A DNA stretch of 64,000 bases from Apostichopus japonicus (lineage: Eukaryota > Echinodermata > Holothuroidea > Aspidochirotida > Stichopodidae), in assembly GCF_037975245.1 (NCBI RefSeq), contig NC_092573.1:7986501-8050500 (forward strand), written 5' to 3'. Of the stretch, positions 56,595 to 64,000 are shown one piece after another (within the stretch, counting starts at the first letter, position 1; every line of letters starts with the position of its first letter). A program made the position numbers and the translations under genes. The notes beneath the pieces were generated by a model. It searched no databases. It was given only the letters and a program-made list of their open reading frames with translations, and was not told where the DNA came from.

Positions 56595-57357
56595 GTAACG
56601 TGATCATCATTTTATGTACTACATGTAGGACCGTGTGCAATATTAGAAAACAATAATATAGCAAGCAATAGAGAGTTATTTATGGTTAATCTATGGAAAT
56701 ACAGTAGCCTCACCAAGTCAATGAATTTTCCGAGATAAAAGTTTCGTAAACACAATACTTAAAAGATTCTTCCCAATCAATTCTCACGCACAACGTGATT
56801 TTGCACACGTTAGAGTTAGAGATGCTGTTTCCATTCCACTGGTTTGGATCTATTACATTATGGTACTCAGTATTTCTAGTTTTCAAATTCAAGAAACTTC
56901 ATTTACCATGGATGCACTGCAGTGATGACGAATGGAGTGCAACCTTCCTCAGTATTGGTAGAGTGGTATAATACTGAGGTACACTCTCGTCTATTGGTTA
57001 GGTGATAAAAACTGGTGGTCGCGCGAACAGGAATGAGTGCGCAAATAACATGTCTTTCTCCGTTATTCTCTGTAAAATCAAGAAAAACAGGGGGCTTGAA
57101 ATAACCGGAATTCATCCTCGATCATCACCTGGATCGGGTTTCGTTGGCTTTCCCTTCGGGAAAAATTGTCTAAGCAAAACTGAAAAATAAGGCTTAAGAA
57201 AGTTTTACATTTTTCCACAGACTTATATATTTATTCTGTGCGTGTCGATTTTGAAATTCGAAGTATATCCTAGACATCATCCAAACATGATACTCTCCTT
57301 TCTGATATAAAAAATATAAATATTTAATGGATTTTTCCCCCTTCTTCTTCCTTACAG

Positions 57358-57648
57358 CACCATCATTAGCACCAAGAGTTTGGGCTGTAGATAAAAAGGT
57401 AAATAAAACTGAACTTACGTTCAAATGGACTCTACCTAACTGTACCAACTTGAATGGTATCTTCAAGCAGTACACCATTGGTGGTAATGCCACAAAAGGA
57501 GAAATTGGAATTTCTAAGAAGAAAATTCGGCCTTCTTACACTTTGCATCATCTCACTCCGTGCACAGTCTACTCTTTCACCGCGCGATTTGTCAACACTT
57601 TCGGTGCAGGGCCAATGGGTGTTGCACATCAAAAGACGGCGGATGATA
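57358..57648 (+). CDS. Gene B FN3 (equivalent of A FN3-12)
   Basis: This 97-codon phase 1-1 exon lies between CTTACAG and GTAAGT. ELTFKWTLPNC, IFKQYTIGGN and LTPCTVYSFTARFVNTF are conserved. One codon is inserted near IRPSYTL relative to gene A. Confidence 0.88.
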
Positions 57649-57859
57649 GTAAGTTAAGAATTTCAATATTTGGTAAAAAAATTTGAATAACGGAATATCA
57701 CAGACCATAAGGATAAACATCTGAAGCAGCTGGATGTATTTAAAACGTGTATGCTTGCGGTATAAACGCTGAAAAAGAACATGTATCGAATGTTTTGTAA
57801 AGAATACCTATAAATATAATCCCAGCAATTTCCAACAAGTCATATAACAGTGTTACAAG

Positions 57860-58080
<221 letters not shown>

Positions 58081-58106
58081 ATTTAACTTTCCTATCATTC
58101 TAACAG

Positions 58107-58427
58107 GGCCTGGGGGAGGCTTTCATTTGATGCTTGAGCCGCAGGATAATGGTGATTTGGTAGCTACCTGGCGAGCATCCCGCGAAAACCCTTGCAAAGT
58201 TGACTCCTACAGAATCAACATACAACCTGTAGGAGAAAAGAAGTGCGGAAATATCCGGGTCATTAATGAATCGGATATAGTATTGGATAGAAATTATAGA
58301 AATTATACATTCAGACGGTCTGATTTATCACTCTGGGGTAACACAGAGTATCATGTCTTCCTCAGAGCTGTCAATACCCTTGGAGAAAGTGACCCAGATT
58401 TTGCCTGGAATAATACAAGCGTGCTTC
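58107..58427 (+). CDS. Gene B FN3 (equivalent of A FN3-13)
   Basis: This 107-codon phase 1-1 exon lies between ATTCTAACAG and GTAAGT. LEPQDNGDLVATWRASR, NPCKVDSYRINIQPVGEKKC and WGNTEYHVFLRAVNTLGESD are the A-B, cysteine-pair and E-F segments. Confidence 0.89.
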
Positions 58428-59417
58428 GTAAGTAACATTGTTTCGATAATAGACGGCAAACTTGAATATCGTTAAACTTAATCACGCTAAGGCAAAATTC
58501 GTGTCTTTCACTTTTTAGCACAGAAATGACCTTCTTCGGAACACTAAGTGGTTTATATAAACCCTACACCTCGCGAAGTCAGGCAGAAAATTCACTGCCT
58601 GTATTTTAGTGCAAAAATACACTAGCAGACGAATGTACCGATAGGTATTAATTTTCAAATTTCACCCAATGTACATGGCTTGATCACATTGTACTGTGAA
58701 TAAGATACGACCGTTAATCAATATAAATAAGTTTGGTTAGTCCAGTCAATCAGTATGCATAGGATGTACTTTTCTGTTTGCAAGTCAGTAACAACTGGTC
58801 GTTAATGTAACACATGTTTAGAAATTATATCACACATCAGTTTTAACTGATTAACGGGTACTCACCTTTACCAGTGTCTACTGACAGACCCATGAGAATC
58901 AAGTGCAAATTTGGTGAAGGTTTTTGAATTTATCTGGATCTCTAGCGAGTGAAATGACATCATCATGGCAAATCGCAAGAAAATGTCTTCGTACCTGTAA
59001 CGTGCAAATCATATATTAACATGAGAAAATAGAATTTTAAAAATTCTATTTCCAAGGAGTCTTGAATTCAGTTAACATTGAAAGATATACCAATATTTTT
59101 ATTAATTTTGGTGAATGGTTGTATCACAAAACTTTGATATTGTGACACTATGAAACTGCGATATTGCGATACTGTGATTCTGCGATATGTTACTATTGTG
59201 ATCACTTTCCTAGAGGAATGATAATATGTCTGGCAGAGAAAAGACCAATAAAATCGTGAGAGGTTAAGAAGTACGTTTCACATAACGATCCATAATATCT
59301 TTATATTTTTCTTTCTTAAATGTAAGTGTCGCATTGTCTACCATCGGGAAGTTCCTTAATTTACAAGCGCCTTCGAAATATTTATACAAAATCGGAATAT
59401 TATTATCCTCCCAACAG
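58428..59417 (+). other. Last intron of gene B
   Basis: This intron is 990 bases against 2780 in gene A; the difference is mainly the insertion at 16538-18508. Near 58,600 it shows the empty site of that insertion. No exon is seen. Confidence 0.7.
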
Positions 59418-59704
59418 GGCCGTCTGGCAGCCCTATGGGGGTCGTTCTCAGAAATACCACTTCCACATCTTCGAAACTTTCATGGCTAGAAGTATCTTGC
59501 CCTGATGCTAACGGGGTGATCACTAAGTACCGCTACCAGCTTACATTGAACGGTAAATTGGTACAAAAGAACAGCACGCTTTCACGAGAGGTGGAGTTAA
59601 ATGGCTTGAACCCTGGGTCCAACTACACGTTTAATGTCCAAGGTGGAACTTCAGCAGGTTTTGGTCCTCTGACTGATGACTTCCTCTTCAACACTACAGT
59701 GTAA
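59418..59704 (+). CDS. Gene B last FN3 (equivalent of A FN3-14) and stop
   Basis: The exon follows CTCCCAACAG and ends in TAA at 59702-59704. SKLSWLEVSCPDANG, ITKYRYQLTLNGK and LNPGSNYTFNVQGGTSAGFG are the strands. It ends NTTV with no membrane segment, as in gene A. It shows 31 replacement versus 6 silent codon differences from gene A. Confidence 0.92.
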
Positions 59705-59843
59705 CTTTCGGATGGTCTGATGGTTAGAGGTGTAACTAACGAAACGAACACTTACCCAGACTGTTAAAGTTTCTTAGAACATTGTGTAACCATCTTGGGT
59801 CAAGTTAAATATAAGTTGACAAGGTATGATAAGCAATTATTTG

Positions 59844-59849
59844 AATAAA
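59844..59849 (+). terminator. Probable polyadenylation signal of gene B
   Basis: AATAAA in TTTGAATAAAAAATATG lies about 140 bases after the stop, at the position matching 19584-19589 in gene A. Confidence 0.6.
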
Positions 59850-62800
59850 AAATATGAAAAAAATGAAACAATGTTATTATAAACTTTAAGATCTAAGTAC
59901 TTAGTAATTAAAGTGCACGATGTAAAAAGTAGAGAAAATGATCAACTCAATTTGTAGAAATACAAATAAATGTCGCAAATCAATATGATGCATTTGTGTT
60001 TTTTGTTTTGTAAACCCGAACTAAAACTGTTTTGTTGAACCCCTTTAAATTGTTTATCTCACAAACTGTGAGATCGATGTGTATAATAAAAAGTACCTGA
60101 ATCGTAGTTACCTGGAATTTGCGTAAGAAGTATAGAATCAGGAAATAACTCTAAGAATGAATATAAGTAAATGTCACCAAACTTAATTGACCCACTCCTC
60201 ATCTCCGAGCTTCGTAAAACAGGAACCACTATCACGTGATGATTAGGACGGAGTGATTAATTACACCCGGTGTTGCTTAAAGCACCATTTTGTGAGTACT
60301 TCAGAATAATTTCTTTCATCAAGCCAACGGAAATTAATCAAAATAAGATCGCAGTTGTTCAAGCTTAAACATCTCTGCTAATGAGCGTATACCTAATTAA
60401 TGTTGTTCTTTAATATATATCGTTCGTAAGAAAATTGGCATACTTTTATTTTAATAACTAGTAAAAATCCCAGTGGAAAATATTCCTAAGGTTCGCCTTT
60501 TTCTTTATTGCTGGACTTTATACCTGAATAAATGGAAGATAATAACTTTCAGATAACCTTAAATGTTATAGGGTTCCTTAATCCACTGTTTCAAGTACAT
60601 ATCACAGTACACACGAAATAAATAACTTGGAGAGCAAATAAAGAATTGGCTAGAACGGGATTCAGACCCGTGGATTACAAGCCCTTCACGTTAACGACTA
60701 ATCTGTGGAATTTAAATTGGTGGCGACCCTGTAAGCCCTTCTTGAGGGGTTTCGATCAGAAGCCACAGAACCGTGTAACCAGTGACAGGGCGGAGGAGCA
60801 ACGGGCATGGGAAGTGTGTGATTTCCCTCGCCCCCCTCCCAACTTCTCTTACAAACTTTAACATGAAAACTCGAAACGGCACTTGAATTTGAAATATCCT
60901 TTATATGAATAAAAAGCACCCATTTTGCAGGGTTTCTTCTGGGGGGGGGGGGAGGTGATGAGATAATGCCCTATTGTTATTTACAAAAAATGAATTTCCG
61001 TTCGGGAAATACCAATATTCATACATAAAACCTGCCTTTTGGACAACATTGTGGATAAATTATCTCTTATAGTTTCACCTGTAATAAAAATAATTGAAAT
61101 ATACATACCATGTTAGGACACTTGTAACTCTCTAATTTGAAGCACGTACACATCATCAGAGCAAGAAATGGGTGTGGAGGGAGTGAAACTATAGGAGGTA
61201 TCTATAGATAAACATGATGTGTGTTATTGTTTCTACGTACAGACACTAAAATGGCAGGACAACTCTGTTATGGTTCAATGTTAAGAAATTAGGGCTAACA
61301 GTCTAGCAAAACATCACTTTTCAGCATTTTGTAGTCTCTTGTTATCATATTTTAATATTTGAATTTGGCAATTAAATGCTGATGGTTTGAAAAGAAATAT
61401 ACCATCCTGCGTCAAGGTTGACGCAAGCCACCCTCTTAGTACAATCAGTATATCATGTGTACCAACACTTTTTCTGTATCTATGTGGGTAGTAATTAGTT
61501 GGTTGCCAACGCTCACCCGGATAATATTCAATGCCAAACCGAAACATTGATTACGGAAGTAGAAGTTTGTTTCTAGCTTAATTTTATTTGTATGTGAATT
61601 TGCTGATGTTTTCCTATGAAGTATATCTTGAAAACAACACAATTGCAACACGGAGAGGAGACAATGTTATCTGTTATAGGCGTATACATTCGGGTGAGGG
61701 GATGTGGGCTTGTGACACAAGTCAATCCTAAATCGGTTTGAACAAACTTAGAGCATAATTCACAATGGTTTTACAATATGAAGGTAAGAATAATGAAACA
61801 AAAGTGACAACATAGGAACTAAAATTTATGTTTTTCACATATGTCTACATTTTCTGGATTGGAAAATGTTTGGTTAGTGATTAATTCTAGCTTCACTAGC
61901 GGCAGTTTGCAAAAAGCAACGAATGGAAAAAAAACACGATTTTAAGCAACTGCTAACTTCACACTCATTGGATCAAAGACAACTGATTGCGAGTAACAAG
62001 TTGATACTATTGAACACAGGACGATAGGCATATGAACTATGGGGTACCGGGAGATGATCAGGGGTAAGGTGTTATTTACCCCAGTGTCAATAATGTTATG
62101 AAATAACAGGAACAAAGAAAAGGACATACATTACCACGTTTGCCAAATTTCAGACTAATTCCTGTCTCTGACATATATTTTTGTGGCACATTTTCGCTAT
62201 AAGAGGAGGAACATTGTATCAAATTGGGACATCCCCCTGGACCCTTGCCGGAGATTTTCCTGATATGTATTTTGTGCCTTACACTCGCTACCAGAAAACA
62301 GTTGAGACGATTCACGGAGATAACAAAATATTGAATTTGACACGTCTCTGGCAGCAGAAGTGAACTTGAAGCGAACAGATGTGATATCATGCAGCATTAT
62401 TATAACATTTTTTAAACTTTTATTACAAATCTCTACTTTACATTTAAAGAATCTCATTATGAATACACTACAGTGATTGGTATATTGTAAACATATTCCA
62501 CATCCCCTAACTAGGTAAAGTTGGAACACCATCCAATTCAACGTCAAACCATAAAGTGACACAAAGTCATTCGCTGTCCATTCTGCAACAATGACATGAA
62601 AAACTCTTTGCATCAAGTTCACGTATGGTACTATGACAATTTCAATTATCAATATCTACAGAAAGCCATGTAGAAGTGTTGAAGCTTGAATGAATCTGGT
62701 GAGAATTAAGGATATTATCGGTTCTTATCGGGTCACGTGATTACCATTTCAGAAGTTTAATATGTATAAAAAATAGCACATTATTAGCATTAATTATTAT

Positions 62801-63681
62801 TATTTTCTCTTTACGAGGTGATAAAGTTTCTGTGAAGTTTAAAGCGTTATGAACAAAAGTTTATCTTTACATATGAATGATTACTGAGTATGAATATCCT
62901 GTTCATACTTCAGGTCTTCGGTAACATCGTATTTGCGCCTAATACAAAGCAATATAACTGCCTTCAAAAAATACATTGACGTCACAGAATGAATTCTTTA
63001 TGAACGCAGGTTTTTGGGGGAAGCGACTACAAGTTTATTACATTAGGTACTTCCTCTTAGATCAAAAAGGCAAATCTAGCAACGTTTACATTGCGTTAAT
63101 GAGTTTTGATTTCAAAGTGATCATAAATAGGGTTACAGAGTGAATATATTATCACCTGCAAAGAACGACATGAAGATATGGGCATACGTATACATAATAA
63201 AATCAAAGGGGCTTCTTTGTTTTTACAAAGTAATCTCTTGTACAAACCTACACAAATACATACACCTATCATTATTAACATCTTCAGTTTATCTCACACA
63301 GGTCCGTATTCCTCTAAAAATTAATATTATCATCACTCCCTGGGATCTTCAATATGAAATTAACTAACCGCCCATCCACACCCCTCCATATCTCTCTCAC
63401 TCATCTCCCAACTACATCCACAATTGTTCAAGGAAACATTTATATATAACCACAACACCCCTGGGGATGACGTACCCAAAAATTTCCTTGCACAAGAACT
63501 ACTCTTGAATTGAAAGAATAGGCGGAAAGGTGGCATTAGAAGCGCCTTTGCCGACATAAGGATTATCATCAAGAAGATATCGATAGCTTTCTATATGAAA
63601 TGGTTTTCAAACTTCATAGAGCAAATCCACGATTGAAAATTGTTAAAAGTCATTCGGCTTTTCCTAATACATATCTCCCTA
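59850..63681. other. 3' flank of gene B
   Basis: This stretch aligns with about 19,590-23,422. It has a G-run near 60,945. No gene is supported; short conserved peptides on both strands are expected from simple DNA similarity. Confidence 0.6.
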
Positions 63682-64000
63682 CTAGCTTCGAAGAAGTGAT
63701 TGATATTCATGCCCATAACATTTTATTTCCTCTTCGTCACCGCCTTCTGTTTCTTCATACAATTCTTCTCCATCCCATTCACCATCTCTAACCATTTTGG
63801 ACATGGATACCTCGTAACAGTAATGTCCGTTCGTATCGCCTCTGTTGTGTACAGTTGCTAATATAATCTTGCCTGGGTAAGGTGTAGCAGCAGGAGGCAA
63901 TTGTCTCGATTGTACGGTCTTCTTTACCAAATCGGGTTAGTCGTTCATATCCTCGTCACTTTGTTCATCTTTCTCCTCCTATAGACTGGCCATCTTGTTA
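63682..64000 (-). pseudogene. Minus-strand ORF, copy B counterpart (partial)
   Basis: The frame reads DLVKKTVQSRQLPP to YQSLLRS on the minus strand and is preceded in frame by the same TAA as in copy A. The upstream part runs off the window. No domain is recognised. CYEVSMSKMVRDGEWDGEEL is almost unchanged from copy A, so some past constraint is possible. Confidence 0.35.

Overview
This is animal nuclear DNA: AT-rich, with long introns carrying GT...AG borders, transposon debris, microsatellites and tRNA-derived repeats. The exon style (tandem single-exon fibronectin type III domains, mostly bounded by phase-1 introns, many with an extra cysteine pair) and the repeat types suggest a marine invertebrate deuterostome, perhaps a sea cucumber. 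That assignment is inference; nothing here names the species.

The window holds two head-to-tail copies of one multi-domain gene, both on the + strand. Gene A (exons 1548 to 19442) lacks its 5' end, which lies upstream of the window. It encodes at least 1533 residues: FN3 domains 1-3, an unrecognised cysteine-rich domain (4817-5113), then FN3 4-14 and a stop with no C-terminal membrane segment. Gene B (exons 32801 to 59704) appears complete: a start exon encoding a basic N-terminus plus a hydrophobic segment of about 24 residues, a second member of the cysteine-rich domain (40632-40922), a short linker exon, nine FN3 domains and a stop, about 1075 residues in all. The likely product is a secreted protein or a type II membrane protein with an adhesion or recognition ectodomain.

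Roughly 60-23,870 aligns with 48,100-64,000, introns and 3' flank included. Gene B lacks a block matching about 870-6090 of copy A (FN3 1-4 and the internal cysteine-rich exon) and also the FN3-6 exon. Both losses keep the reading frame because the removed exons are phase-1 symmetric. In three FN3 exons counted by hand (FN3-10, -11, -14) replacement codons greatly outnumber silent ones (73 versus 12), and for FN3-10 and FN3-14 the exons look at least as diverged as the flanking non-coding DNA. This points to diversifying selection, as in recognition or immune receptor families.

Region by region: 1-19,442 gene A; 19,443-23,870 shared 3' flank with a degenerate minus-strand ORF; 23,871-28,967 an inverted-repeat element carrying a decayed + strand ORF and two nested insertions (a hAT-like element and a non-LTR retrotransposon); 28,968-32,640 no supported gene; 32,801-59,704 gene B, whose first intron contains a tandem array of units of about 790 bp (33,430-39,055) and whose later introns hold diverged tandem repeats, a tRNA-like sequence and (TA)n tracts; 59,705-64,000 its 3' flank. 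Several transposon insertions are present in one copy only, so the other copy shows the empty site.
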